Assembly (NCBI GenBank): GCA_034429745.1
Contig: DAOUFY010000082.1
Span: forward strand, 1 to 16,749
Direction of reading: 5' to 3'
DNA: 16,749 nucleotides
From: JBAXBF01 sp034429745
Lineage (GTDB): Bacteria; Chloroflexota; Anaerolineae; Anaerolineales; DRKV01
Shown here: positions 1 to 7,229 of the stretch, in pieces
Layout: every line of letters begins with the position of its first letter
How positions within the stretch are numbered: the first letter of the stretch is position 1
The notes under the pieces: generated by a model
What the model was told of the DNA's origin: nothing
The model's database searches: none
The model's input: the letters and a program-made list of their open reading frames with translations, nothing else
Made by a program: the position numbers and the translations under genes

Positions 1-1
1 T

Positions 2-394
2 TATGTTGAATCTCTTAAGAGACGAGGGCTTACCGGTTTAAATTTGCTTCAAGTGTTGGAATCGCGCTTAGATAATGTAATATACCGTCTCGGATTCGCC
101 CAAAGTCGAGCTCAGGCAAGGCAACTAGTTAATCATGGTCATTTTTTAGTTAATGGCAGAAGAACGACTGTACCATCTTTATTAGTTAAAGTTGGAGACA
201 ATATTCAGGTAAGAGAGGGTTCGCGCGGGCGAGATTACTTTAAACAATTGCCTTCCTATATAAAGCAAGATGTACCTTTATGGTTGCAACGCGATTTAAA
301 TACATTGTCAGCGAAAGTATTAAGGCTGCCTGAAAGATCTGAAATTGATGGGAATTTGGAAGAGCAGTTGATCGTGGAGTACTATTCACGCTAA
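2..394 (+). CDS. rpsD: 30S ribosomal protein S4, 3' part (5' end outside window)
   Basis: S4 binds 16S rRNA early in 30S assembly and can act as a translational repressor of its operon in some bacteria. The frame is open from base 2, so about 130 C-terminal residues are present, against roughly 200 in the family. The missing part is the N-terminal region. Visible features are RRGLTGLNLLQVLESRLDNV, then the S4 RNA-binding fold (GFAQSRAQARQLVNHGHFLVNG), and a C-terminal IVEYYSR that is typical of bacterial S4. A TTG at 44 is an internal Leu codon and not the start, because the S4 homology continues upstream to the window edge. It precedes rpoA by 57 bases, the usual order in the alpha operon. 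Identification is secure; only the extent is unknown. Confidence 0.96.
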   Translation, partial: YVESLKRRGLTGLNLLQVLESRLDNVIYRLGFAQSRAQARQLVNHGHFLVNGRRTTVPSLLVKVGDNIQVREGSRGRDYFKQLPSYIKQDVPLWLQRDLNTLSAKVLRLPERSEIDGNLEEQLIVEYYSR

Positions 395-451
395 TTTTTC
401 TGCTTCGAGCAAAGTTATTATAAAGATTATGTTGTGTAAGCGAGGTGAATC

Positions 452-1447
452 GTGACGATTGGTATAACTACCATGGTAACACCGAGGATTGAGCGGGAAG
501 CAGAAGCACGAAATTATGGCAAATTTGTCATAAGTCCGTTAGAACGCGGCTACGGAGATACACTGGGGAATTCTCTTCGCAGAATTTTATTATCCTCCTT
601 AGAGGGTGCAGCGGTTACTTCCATGCGGATTATGGATATACCCCACGAATTTACGGATATCCCTGGTGTTCGTGAAGATGTTCTAAGAGTAATGCTGCAA
701 ATCAAACAATTGCGTTTGATTTTGCATGACGTAAATTCTGCTCGGCTTCAAATCAGTGTACGAGGAAGTGGAGTGATCACCGCCGCCGATATTCAATATC
801 CACCGGAAGTAGAGATCGTCAACCCTGATTTATATCTTTTTACAGTGGATGATGATAAAACAGAATTGGAAATAGAAATGACAGTCGAAAGGGGACGCGG
901 TTATTCCCCAGTTGAGGAGCGCAGCGGGCAATTGCCTATTGGTGAATTACCGATTGATGCCATATTTAACCCTGTACGAAGAGTAAATTGGGAAGTTGGT
1001 CCTGTGTTGGTTGGACAAAGCACAAATTATGATAAACTTACGCTTGAAATTTGGACCGACGGTACTATCCGACCTGAAAAAGCTTTGAGTGAAAGTGCGC
1101 GCATACTTATAGATCAGCTAAGATATATTGCTGGGGTCTCTGAAGAAACCCTAGCGATAACCTACGAGGAAAGCGCTGATACTCAACGGCTTTCCAGTGA
1201 AATGATGGAGACCCCGATTGAGACACTAGACCTTTCGGTAAGAGTTTTCAATTCGTTAAAGCGAACAGGCATTACTACGGTTGGAGAAGTGCTTGAATTG
1301 TTGGAAAAAGGCGAGGAAGCGGTGATGTCAATTAGAAATTTTGGTGAAAAGAGCTTGGAAGAACTTCGCCAAAAGATGAAAGAAAAAGGCTTTCTCAAAG
1401 ATGATGACGATGAAGAATTTTTGGATGAAGAGGAGTCCATTGATTAG
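452..1447 (+). CDS. rpoA: DNA-directed RNA polymerase subunit alpha
   Basis: The alpha subunit dimerises to nucleate RNA polymerase assembly, and its C-terminal domain contacts UP elements and activators. At 331 residues it has family length. The N-terminal domain (about 1-240) has the GYGDTLGNSLRRILLSS dimerisation helix near residues 32-48. The C-terminal domain (about 250-315) has the helix-hairpin-helix end (SIRNFGEKSLEELRQKM). The DNA-contacting positions known from E. coli are kept: R264, N267 and K270 correspond to R265, N268 and K271. The last 17 residues are an Asp/Glu-rich tail. The GTG start at 452 has an AGGTG Shine-Dalgarno at 443-447. An in-frame ATG at 473 would also give a plausible protein but has no clear ribosome binding site, so a start seven codons later cannot be excluded. 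Confidence 0.97.
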   Translation: MTIGITTMVTPRIEREAEARNYGKFVISPLERGYGDTLGNSLRRILLSSLEGAAVTSMRIMDIPHEFTDIPGVREDVLRVMLQIKQLRLILHDVNSARLQISVRGSGVITAADIQYPPEVEIVNPDLYLFTVDDDKTELEIEMTVERGRGYSPVEERSGQLPIGELPIDAIFNPVRRVNWEVGPVLVGQSTNYDKLTLEIWTDGTIRPEKALSESARILIDQLRYIAGVSEETLAITYEESADTQRLSSEMMETPIETLDLSVRVFNSLKRTGITTVGEVLELLEKGEEAVMSIRNFGEKSLEELRQKMKEKGFLKDDDDEEFLDEEESID

Positions 1448-1515
1448 AAAAAGGGGTTGACTTTTACAGCTTTGATAATGAGCTAATAACCCAATAAGTT
1501 AAGGAGTAATGTACC

Positions 1516-1893
1516 ATGCGACATAGAGTAGCCGGAAAGAAATTTAACCGCCCGACGGATCAGGCAAAAGCATTGAGGCGAATATTAGTGAATCAATTAT
1601 TTGATCATGAACGCATTCAAACCACAGAAGCAAAGGCAAAAGTAGTGAGAAGTCAAGCAGAAAGACTGATTACCTTAGCGAAACGCAGTCAAAATGCAGA
1701 GCCGGCTCAGAAGGTGCATGCACGCCGCTTGGCTTCTGCTCGGTTGGGTAGAGCGGATATTGTAAAGAAGCTTTTTGATGATATAGCTCCGCGATATAGT
1801 GAACGCAAAGGTGGTTATACACGCATCATCAAATTAGGTGTTCGTCAAGGGGATGCTGCAAAGATGGTGCTGATGGAATTGGTAGAAGGATAA
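1516..1893 (+). CDS. rplQ: 50S ribosomal protein L17
   Basis: L17 is a large-subunit protein near the peptide exit tunnel. The 125-residue product begins MRHRVAGKKFNRPTDQAKAL, close to the strongly conserved bacterial start (MRHR...LGR...R.AL). It continues with LVNQLFDHERIQTTEAKAKV and ends with YTRIIKLGVRQGDAAKMVLM, the typical C-terminal strand. The ATG has a strong AAGGAG at 1501-1506 with 9 bases of spacing. It follows rpoA by 68 bases and is followed by truA, the common order in Chloroflexota and Firmicutes, so co-transcription with rpsD-rpoA is inferred. A TTGACT/GATAAT pair between rpoA and rplQ has too short a spacer to count as a promoter. Nothing is odd about the protein. Confidence 0.97.
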   Translation: MRHRVAGKKFNRPTDQAKALRRILVNQLFDHERIQTTEAKAKVVRSQAERLITLAKRSQNAEPAQKVHARRLASARLGRADIVKKLFDDIAPRYSERKGGYTRIIKLGVRQGDAAKMVLMELVEG

Positions 1894-1941
1894 TTCTTTC
1901 TACTACATTAATAGCTGATAGCTTAACAAGAGCTAACAGCA

Positions 1942-2781
1942 ATGAACTTTGCACGTTACAAAGTTATACTTTCGTATGATGGGACGCAATTTGCAGGTTT
2001 TCAGCGTCTTCCTGATCCAAAACGTACTGTACAAGGTGTTTTGGAACAAGCATTAAGAACGTTGGGTTGGAAGGGCAAATCTGTATTGGCTGCAGGACGC
2101 ACCGATGCAGGTGTTCATGCCCGCGGGCAAGTTGTTGCTTTTGATTTAGCATGGGGACATTCAACCCAAAAGTTGGTGAGTGCGCTAAATGCTCAATTAC
2201 CGCAAGACGTTGCCTGCCATTCAGCTGAAGAGGTTTCGCCCATTTTCCACCCTCGTTACCATGCGCGGTGGCGAAAGTATCAATATCGGTTTTTCTACAG
2301 TCGTGAAAGGCACCCGTTGAGGGAACGATATGCCTTGCGAGTAGAAAGCCTTTTTGATGTGGGTTTGATGCAAAAGGCGGCCCAACAGTTTGTTGGTTGT
2401 TATGATTATGCTGCTTTTGGTTTGCCTTATAAACAGGATGGTACAACTGTTAGAGAGGTCTATGAGTCAAGCTGGCATCAAGAAGGTGATGTGGTTGTTT
2501 GGACAATTGTGGCAAACTCTTTTTTATTGCACATGGTGCGTCACATGATGGGATTGCTTCTAGCCATTGGTACTGAAAAAGTTATGCCTGAAGCAATTAA
2601 ATTATATTTGGGGAGAGGACTGCAACGTAAGGATAAATACAATTATCCATATCTGCGAAAAGAGGTAAATTGCCAAATTGCAAAACCCCGCGTTCAATGG
2701 ATAGTTCCGCCTTGCGGGTTATGTTTGGAGGAAATAGGCTATCAGCCTTATCATATTGATTGCAGTAATGCAATAAAGTAA
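1942..2781 (+). CDS. truA: tRNA pseudouridine(38-40) synthase TruA
   Basis: TruA isomerises uridine to pseudouridine at positions 38-40 of the tRNA anticodon arm, in the cytoplasm. The 279-residue protein opens with the family pattern YKVILSYDGTQFAGFQRLP. It carries the catalytic motif AAGRTDAGVHARGQVVAF, with the nucleophile Asp55. The second half has FVGCYDYAAFG and the SFLLHMVRHMMGLLLAIG helix, both typical of TruA. Its C-terminus (about 245-279, with three Cys in CGLCLEEIGY and nearby) runs slightly past the usual end. It sits 48 bases after rplQ and 44 bases before rplM, the common ribosomal-operon location. The Shine-Dalgarno before the ATG is weak (an AAGAG-like stretch), so translation may depend partly on the upstream genes. 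Confidence 0.95.
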   Translation: MNFARYKVILSYDGTQFAGFQRLPDPKRTVQGVLEQALRTLGWKGKSVLAAGRTDAGVHARGQVVAFDLAWGHSTQKLVSALNAQLPQDVACHSAEEVSPIFHPRYHARWRKYQYRFFYSRERHPLRERYALRVESLFDVGLMQKAAQQFVGCYDYAAFGLPYKQDGTTVREVYESSWHQEGDVVVWTIVANSFLLHMVRHMMGLLLAIGTEKVMPEAIKLYLGRGLQRKDKYNYPYLRKEVNCQIAKPRVQWIVPPCGLCLEEIGYQPYHIDCSNAIK

Positions 2782-2825
2782 AATGTGAAATTTTTGATAA
2801 ATTATTTGAAACGGAGAGGATAACT

Positions 2826-3260
2826 GTGCAGAAAACGTATTATCCCAAAAAGTCAGATCTTAGCAATCAAGAATGGATTCTTATTGATGCCCAAGGTCAA
2901 AATTTAGGGCGCTTAGCAACGAGAATTGCTGTACATTTGTTGGGGAAAATAAAACCGACTTTTACCCCAGGAGTTCCCTGTGGTGATGCGGTGGTTGTGA
3001 TCAACGCCGATAAAATCCAAGTAACTGGCAGCAAAATGGAAGAGAAAATGTATTACCGCCATAGCGGGTACCCGGGAGGGTTTAGAGAGACTACGTTGGA
3101 AGACATGCTTAAAAAGCATCCCGAACGAGTACTGCAGCGTGCAGTTTGGGGAATGTTGCCACATAATCGCTTTGGTCGGCGATTAATGAAAAAAATGAAG
3201 ATATATGCAGGCAGTGAACATCCTCATCAAGCACAACAACCCCGACCAATCAATGATTAA
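2826..3260 (+). CDS. rplM: 50S ribosomal protein L13
   Basis: L13 is an early-assembling 50S protein. The 144-residue product is near the usual 142-150. It shows the hallmarks GQNLGRLATRIAVHLLGK, NADKIQVTGSKMEEKMYYRH followed by SGYPGG, and AVWGMLPHNRFGRRLMKKMK with IYAGSEHPHQAQQP. The start is GTG at 2826, preceded by GGAGAGG at 2813-2819, which fixes this start. The rpsI start follows its stop by 13 bases. In other bacteria L13 and S9 form a co-regulated pair in which L13 can repress its own operon. Whether that occurs here cannot be told from the sequence. Confidence 0.97.
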   Translation: MQKTYYPKKSDLSNQEWILIDAQGQNLGRLATRIAVHLLGKIKPTFTPGVPCGDAVVVINADKIQVTGSKMEEKMYYRHSGYPGGFRETTLEDMLKKHPERVLQRAVWGMLPHNRFGRRLMKKMKIYAGSEHPHQAQQPRPIND

Positions 3261-3273
3261 GGAGTAAGGAAGT

Positions 3274-3669
3274 ATGGCAGAGCAGTATTACGAAGGTGTT
3301 GGCAGAAGAAAAGAAGCGGTAGCGCGAGTGAGAGTTACTCGAGGCACAGGTAAATTTATTGTTAATCAAAAACCCTTAAATGACTATTTCACTCGAATGG
3401 GAGATTTAGATGATATCTTAGCTCCCTATAAGGTTTCCGGAGAGGAAATGTCGAAATATGATGTAACCGTTGTTGTTAATGGTGGAGGGGTTACGGGTCA
3501 AACTGATGCAGTCAAATTGGGGTTAGCTCGTGCTTTATGCTTAATGAATCCGGATTATCGTCCAATTTTACGGAAAGCCGGGTTGCTGACGCGCGATCCA
3601 AGAGAGAAGGAACGCAAAAAACCAGGATTGAAACGCGCTAGAAAAGCCCCTACCTACACCAAGCGTTAG
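3274..3669 (+). CDS. rpsI: 30S ribosomal protein S9
   Basis: S9 lies in the small-subunit head, and its C-terminal tail reaches the P-site tRNA. The 131-residue protein has GVGRRKEAVARVRVTRGTG at residues 8-26. It also has VVVNGGGVTGQTDAVKLGLA and the basic tail GLKRARKAPTYTKR, ending in the near-invariant Lys-Arg that contacts tRNA. The Shine-Dalgarno GGAG (3261-3264) directly follows the rplM stop codon, so the two genes are probably translationally linked. It is the last gene of the ribosomal run. A terminator-like hairpin lies about 100 bases downstream, after a T-rich stretch. Confidence 0.97.
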   Translation: MAEQYYEGVGRRKEAVARVRVTRGTGKFIVNQKPLNDYFTRMGDLDDILAPYKVSGEEMSKYDVTVVVNGGGVTGQTDAVKLGLARALCLMNPDYRPILRKAGLLTRDPREKERKKPGLKRARKAPTYTKR

Positions 3670-3700
3670 TTCTTTTTTTCGTTTTACGCAAGGTATTCGT

Positions 3701-3767
3701 AGGTTAACAAACCTGTTAGTAACCATTTTTATTAATTTTTGCAACCTAAACGTTTTATGACGTTTTA
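3701..3767 (+). repeat. T-rich spacer with small hairpin and CGTTTTA repeats
   Basis: The 204-base gap after rpsI holds no gene. It contains a 5-bp hairpin (AGGTT-AACA-AACCT, 3701-3714). The heptamer CGTTTTA occurs three times, at 3680-3686, 3751-3757 and 3761-3767. The last two copies are spaced 10 bases apart, one helical turn. The function is unknown and chance is plausible in T-rich DNA. Confidence 0.3.
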
Positions 3768-3770
3768 AGC

Positions 3771-3824
3771 AGAGCGCAAAGGAGCAAGTGCCTTGAATGA
3801 GTATCCTTGCGCTCTTTTGGTTTT
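3771..3824 (+). terminator. Rho-independent terminator after rpsI
   Basis: The left arm AGAGCGCAAAGGA (3771-3783) pairs with TCCTTGCGCTCT (3804-3815), with a single bulged A. The run TTTTGGTTTT follows at 3815-3824. It lies about 100 bases after the rpsI stop and before the mazG start, where the end of the ribosomal operon is expected. Confidence 0.8.
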
Positions 3825-3844
3825 AAGTACTTAAACGAATATTT

Positions 3845-3852
3845 GGTATAAA
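3845..3852 (+). promoter_or_regulatory. Possible -10 element for mazG
   Basis: GGTATAAA lies 21 bases before the mazG ATG and just after the ribosomal-operon terminator. A promoter is expected here because the terminator isolates mazG. No good -35 hexamer lies 16-18 bases upstream, so this rests on the -10 and the context. Transcription from it would give a leader of only about 15 bases. Confidence 0.35.
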
Positions 3853-3873
3853 TAGAGCAAGTGTATTAAAATC

Positions 3874-4932
3874 ATGAGCAAAGTAATGAGAGTTGTTGAA
3901 CAGGGTTTAGGTGTACCTCTGCCCCCTTTTTATATTGTCATTGAGGCAAAGGAATTGGTGCATTACTATCATCCGCCATTCCCTCCAACAGTGCCGTTAT
4001 TCATCACAGAAATTTCATCCAATGAATATGCCGAAAAGATAAAATCAATACTCTTAACCGTATATCCTCCCCAGCTTAAAATCTTGCATCTTTTCACTCT
4101 CCGTGAATCGGAAAACTTAGATGGAGATCTACTGAAGCAAGAGATTTCTTTAGATCAGCTAGAGAAAGAAACCTATCATACTCACGATATCCTATATATC
4201 GCTCCACCAGACCGTGAATCCTCTTGTGAAGCTTTTCAAGACGTGGTGGCACATCTGCGTGCCCCGGATGGCTGCCCATGGGATCGCAAACAAACTCATC
4301 AATCCTTAAGATCGCACTTGCTGAGTGAAACTTATGAAGTCTTAGAAGCATTAGATGCTCAGGATATTCGCTCTTTGTGTGAGGAATTGGGAGATTTATT
4401 GCTGCAAATAATCCTTCATGCCCAAATAGCTTATGAGATGGGAGAATTTCGGATGACAGATGTTTTTCGAGGGGTACATCAAAAAATTGTTCGCCGCCAT
4501 CCGCATGTATTTGGCAGTCTGGAGTTGGATGGTGTAGATGGAGTACTGAAGAATTGGGAACGGTTAAAAGCTGAGGAACGAAAAGCCCGCAATGATCATG
4601 AGAACAATGAAGAGGCGAACAAACCCAAACGTCTGTTAGATGGCTTACCGAAATCCTTGCCGGCATTGGTTCAGGCACAAGAATATCAGGAGAGAGCCAA
4701 TCGTGTTGGAGTTGATTATCTTATAATGGAACAGCTGAGAGATAAGATAGTCAATGAACTTGAAATATTGTTAAGCAAGGATGAGAATAAACAAGTAAAG
4801 CAGCAGGCAATGGGAGAATTGTTGTTTAATGCTGTAAACATTGCCTGTCAGTATGATATTGATGCTGAAAGTGCCTTGCGTGAAGTAAATGCTCGTTTTA
4901 GAGAAAGGTTATATGAGCGCCTCCAATCATAA
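3874..4932 (+). CDS. mazG: MazG-family nucleoside triphosphate pyrophosphohydrolase with N-terminal methylase remnant
   Basis: MazG enzymes hydrolyse NTPs or dNTPs to the monophosphate and pyrophosphate, cleaning aberrant nucleotides. The MazG domain covers about residues 118-290 of 352. It has LRAPDGCPWDRKQTH (CPWD at 134-137), the metal ligands E152xxE155 and E171xxD174, and RRHPHVFG at 207-214. In the EExxE consensus the first Glu is Ser151, but the four ligands known from E. coli MazG are present. Residues 1-115 resemble the second half of the tetrapyrrole (corrin/porphyrin) methylase domain that precedes MazG in YabN-like proteins. The first half, with its glycine-rich SAM-binding loop, is absent, and the upstream frame has stops. 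No Shine-Dalgarno is visible before the ATG. The next gene's likely start lies 20 bases inside this one. Family is firm; substrate is unknown. Confidence 0.9.
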   Translation: MSKVMRVVEQGLGVPLPPFYIVIEAKELVHYYHPPFPPTVPLFITEISSNEYAEKIKSILLTVYPPQLKILHLFTLRESENLDGDLLKQEISLDQLEKETYHTHDILYIAPPDRESSCEAFQDVVAHLRAPDGCPWDRKQTHQSLRSHLLSETYEVLEALDAQDIRSLCEELGDLLLQIILHAQIAYEMGEFRMTDVFRGVHQKIVRRHPHVFGSLELDGVDGVLKNWERLKAEERKARNDHENNEEANKPKRLLDGLPKSLPALVQAQEYQERANRVGVDYLIMEQLRDKIVNELEILLSKDENKQVKQQAMGELLFNAVNIACQYDIDAESALREVNARFRERLYERLQS

Positions 4933-7039
4933 TCTTAGGGCAGTCAGATTACTTTTAATGGCACTGATTCTAGCGTCATTATTTGCCTTAGCGTTCTATG
5001 GCGGAAATGCTTATCGTGAAGGAAAATTTTTAACATTTTCATTTAAAGCGAGTGTAATTCTATATGTAATAGTGATTTTGATTGGTTTAATTTGCCTCTG
5101 GATTACATACAGGTCGCCAAATTCTTTTTTGCGGTCCATTACATGGTTGAACGAACATCTATTGAATGCTGCTGTAATCCTAATAATACTATTACTTTCT
5201 TCTTTTGTTTTATCTATATGTCGTGCTTGGCTTCGTCTATTTTCATCTCTTGGTGACAATTATTCTTCATTGCTTAATGCAGTTATTGGTGCAAATAGAT
5301 TAACTTCATTGTTCATATGGGAATGGTTGGTTCTCGCTTCTGTGATCCTTCTCATAGGATATTATTACTTAGTTTCTGCAAAGTTGCTGAAAGAAGTCTT
5401 CTTAAGAACCAATACAGCTGCCTTTTTGGTTTTTATGGCTTATCTGACAAGCTGCATGGTCATTTGTTTGATAGGATTGCAAGAAGTTTTACCTCATTGG
5501 TTGATTGCCAGTGCAACTCAAGCTGAACGATTTGTAAGAGAACCTTTGTACCATGAAGCAAGGTTATGGTTGTGGGTTTGGGTTGTGATAATTATGATCG
5601 GTACAGCTTTCCTGTTATCAGTGTATTATAAAGGGCAATGGAAAGCGCGATACACCATACCGTTTTTAATGGCTTTAGCAGTGAGTTATTTCTTGCTCAC
5701 GCGCTTTGCATTAATCACAACGCCATTAGGGTTTGACTATCATTGGGATATATTATATCGGAGCAATGACAGTGCAGGTTATTTAAGCTACGATTGGGGT
5801 AGAATGAATCCTCGTCCACCAATGTATCCGCTTTTTGTGCAATGGATCGCTGGAAATGATGCTCAAAAATATTTAGCAGGTATTCCGTGGAATAAGCCGG
5901 TAAAACCGACGAATAACCCTCTGCTCGGGGTGGTTCAATATCAAAAGTTGTTCGTACTAGGTGCAAGTTTGCTGGCTGCGTTTGCGATGATGGGATTATT
6001 AAAGTCTCCCTTGCCAGTTGTATTATTTCTCGCCTTGTATGATGCTGCATTTTATACAGATTTTTTCGGTCATCTTCTTACAGAAGCTTTAGCTGCTGCG
6101 TGGTTGTTTTTGATCTTAGCTGCTTTTTTTGGTTATTTTTGGAAAAAGCATTGGTTATTTCTTCTTTTCATGGGGGTTGGTTGTGCATGCATTTACTTAA
6201 CTCGACCTTCTGGTATATTTTGCCTGGTGTTTTTAGGAATAGCAGGGCTATATGGGTTAATTAAAAATTGGAGATCAACTTGGGCAGCAGTTCTTATCTC
6301 TTTGTTGGTTATGGGCTTGATCATCAGTGCACCTTCTTTAGCTGATTATGTGCTTGCTGGGAGCTTTCAGCCTACGCCAACTTTTGCTCTGCAAATTGTG
6401 GCTTTTGCGGTTGAAGTTGCGCAACCAACGGATTTGCAAGCCATGCCGGATGAAATGAGCCGTAAATTTTTGGAAAAAGTACTGGAGAAGAAGGCTTTGG
6501 AAGCCGAAGAAGAAAAATCCCTTTACCCACAGGATAAATATTCTGATGTGGAAATGCTAAGGTTGCGTTATCGAATCGCTAATCACAAATTTCGTATGGC
6601 AATTGGACCAACATCAGCTCAAGAAGTATTGGGGAAAGAAGCGACAATGGCGACTACAACGGCATTCATGCAGAGAGTCTCCATTATTTTGCTATCCAGA
6701 CATTGGAAAGAATATCTATCCATTGGGTTAAAGCAGTTTGGTTATGCGATGAACATTTTATCAAGATTGAAAACGCCGGGCAGCTTTCTTTTCCTTTATT
6801 TAGGGACAATACTTTGTTGTGTACTAGTTGGTGGAGAAGCAGCTTGGAGCAGCATTGCCTTGATAGCAGCACACGCTGTTCAAGTGCTGTTAGCGGGATT
6901 TTTTGATATTCCAACCTATCGTTATATTTATGCAACGGAATTCCTTGTCATACTGGCTTGGAGTGTATTGATCATCCGTTGGTTTTCAACTAGGGTGTTT
7001 AAGAAAATGGAGGATAGATTAGCACCTAAAGAAGTATAA
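4913..7039 (+). CDS. Polytopic membrane protein, probable GT-C-type glycosyltransferase
   Basis: The 708-residue protein is strongly hydrophobic, with about seven membrane segments in residues 12-270 and more at about 345-480 and 625-690. Between them lies a polar loop (about 272-335) with DYHWDILYRSNDSAGY and NPRPPMYPLF. Further on are GHLLTEALAA (386-395), YLTRPSG (428-434) and DIPTYRYIYATEF near the C-terminus. Acidic loop residues, an R-P-P-x-Y-P element and a late RY motif recall GT-C enzymes that use polyprenyl-phosphate sugars at the outer membrane face. If so, the first 260 residues are an N-terminal extension. A second soluble loop (about 485-620) is Lys/Glu-rich. The ATG at 4913 was chosen for its GAGAAAGG upstream sequence. 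An in-frame ATG at 4889 would add eight residues and a larger overlap with mazG. The overlap suggests translational coupling; the glycosyltransferase function is inferred. Confidence 0.6.
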   Translation: MSASNHNLRAVRLLLMALILASLFALAFYGGNAYREGKFLTFSFKASVILYVIVILIGLICLWITYRSPNSFLRSITWLNEHLLNAAVILIILLLSSFVLSICRAWLRLFSSLGDNYSSLLNAVIGANRLTSLFIWEWLVLASVILLIGYYYLVSAKLLKEVFLRTNTAAFLVFMAYLTSCMVICLIGLQEVLPHWLIASATQAERFVREPLYHEARLWLWVWVVIIMIGTAFLLSVYYKGQWKARYTIPFLMALAVSYFLLTRFALITTPLGFDYHWDILYRSNDSAGYLSYDWGRMNPRPPMYPLFVQWIAGNDAQKYLAGIPWNKPVKPTNNPLLGVVQYQKLFVLGASLLAAFAMMGLLKSPLPVVLFLALYDAAFYTDFFGHLLTEALAAAWLFLILAAFFGYFWKKHWLFLLFMGVGCACIYLTRPSGIFCLVFLGIAGLYGLIKNWRSTWAAVLISLLVMGLIISAPSLADYVLAGSFQPTPTFALQIVAFAVEVAQPTDLQAMPDEMSRKFLEKVLEKKALEAEEEKSLYPQDKYSDVEMLRLRYRIANHKFRMAIGPTSAQEVLGKEATMATTTAFMQRVSIILLSRHWKEYLSIGLKQFGYAMNILSRLKTPGSFLFLYLGTILCCVLVGGEAAWSSIALIAAHAVQVLLAGFFDIPTYRYIYATEFLVILAWSVLIIRWFSTRVFKKMEDRLAPKEV

Positions 7040-7057
7040 TAATAGCAAAATGTTCTC

Positions 7058-7086
7058 TTGACGGGATGTTAGAAATATGCTAAAAT
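7058..7086 (+). promoter_or_regulatory. Sigma-70-type promoter of tRNA-Asp
   Basis: TTGACG (7058-7063) and TAAAAT (7081-7086) are separated by exactly 17 bases, each one mismatch from consensus. The tRNA 5' end is 23 bases beyond the -10. This is the best promoter match in the window and gives the tRNA its own transcription start. Confidence 0.75.
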
Positions 7087-7108
7087 AATGCTCTCAGCGG
7101 AAATGAAT

Positions 7109-7183
7109 GGTCCCGTGGTGTAGTTGGTCTAACATGTGGCCCTGTCAAGGCCAAGATCGCGGGTTCGAGTCCCGTCGGGACCG
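7109..7183 (+). tRNA. tRNA-Asp (anticodon GTC)
   Basis: The 75-base cloverleaf folds fully. The acceptor GGTCCCG pairs with CGGGACC, and the D stem GTGT pairs with ACAT. The anticodon stem TGGCC/GGCCA encloses the loop CTGTCAA, giving anticodon GTC for Asp. The T arm is GCGGG-TTCGAGT-CCCGT. The discriminator base is G73, as expected for tRNA-Asp. The 3' CCA is not encoded (CTG follows), so the CCA-adding enzyme must complete it. The gene stands alone, with its own promoter upstream and a strong hairpin directly after it. Confidence 0.97.
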
Positions 7184-7188
7184 CTGAA

Positions 7189-7229
7189 AATAAGAAGAGC
7201 TTGTAATCCGTTTACAAGCTCTTCTTATT
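7189..7229. terminator. Bidirectional terminator, perfect 18-bp inverted repeat
   Basis: The arms at 7189-7206 and 7212-7229 are perfectly complementary over 18 bases with a 5-base loop (TCCGT). It begins 5 bases after tRNA-Asp on the + strand and includes the stop and last codons of the convergent yyaL-type gene on the - strand. U-rich bases follow on both sides, though neither tract is long. It probably ends transcription from both directions. Confidence 0.8.

Noticed and set aside
1183..1440. Serine-rich open frame antisense to the end of rpoA
   Set aside because: It is the shadow of the Asp/Glu-rich tail of alpha read in reverse (GA-rich codons give Ser); it has no start context and no independent support.
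1457..1479. TTGACT and GATAAT between rpoA and rplQ as a promoter
   Set aside because: The spacer is only 11 bases, far too short for sigma-70 recognition, and no other -10 lies at the right distance.
1964..2446. 160-residue open frame on the - strand within truA
   Set aside because: It lies entirely inside a certain gene on the other strand and encodes no recognisable protein.
3793..3834. 13-codon frame starting TTG after AAGGAG within the rpsI terminator
   Set aside because: The AAGGAG is part of the terminator stem and the frame is very short; a leader peptide is possible but nothing supports it.
4094..4678. 194-residue open frame on the - strand within mazG
   Set aside because: It overlaps conserved MazG motifs on the other strand and shows no recognisable domain, so it is a coding shadow.
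7109..7229. tRNA-Asp locus as an integration site for a mobile element
   Set aside because: tRNA genes are common integration targets, but there is no integrase and no duplicated tRNA 3' end nearby; the downstream palindrome is explained as a terminator.
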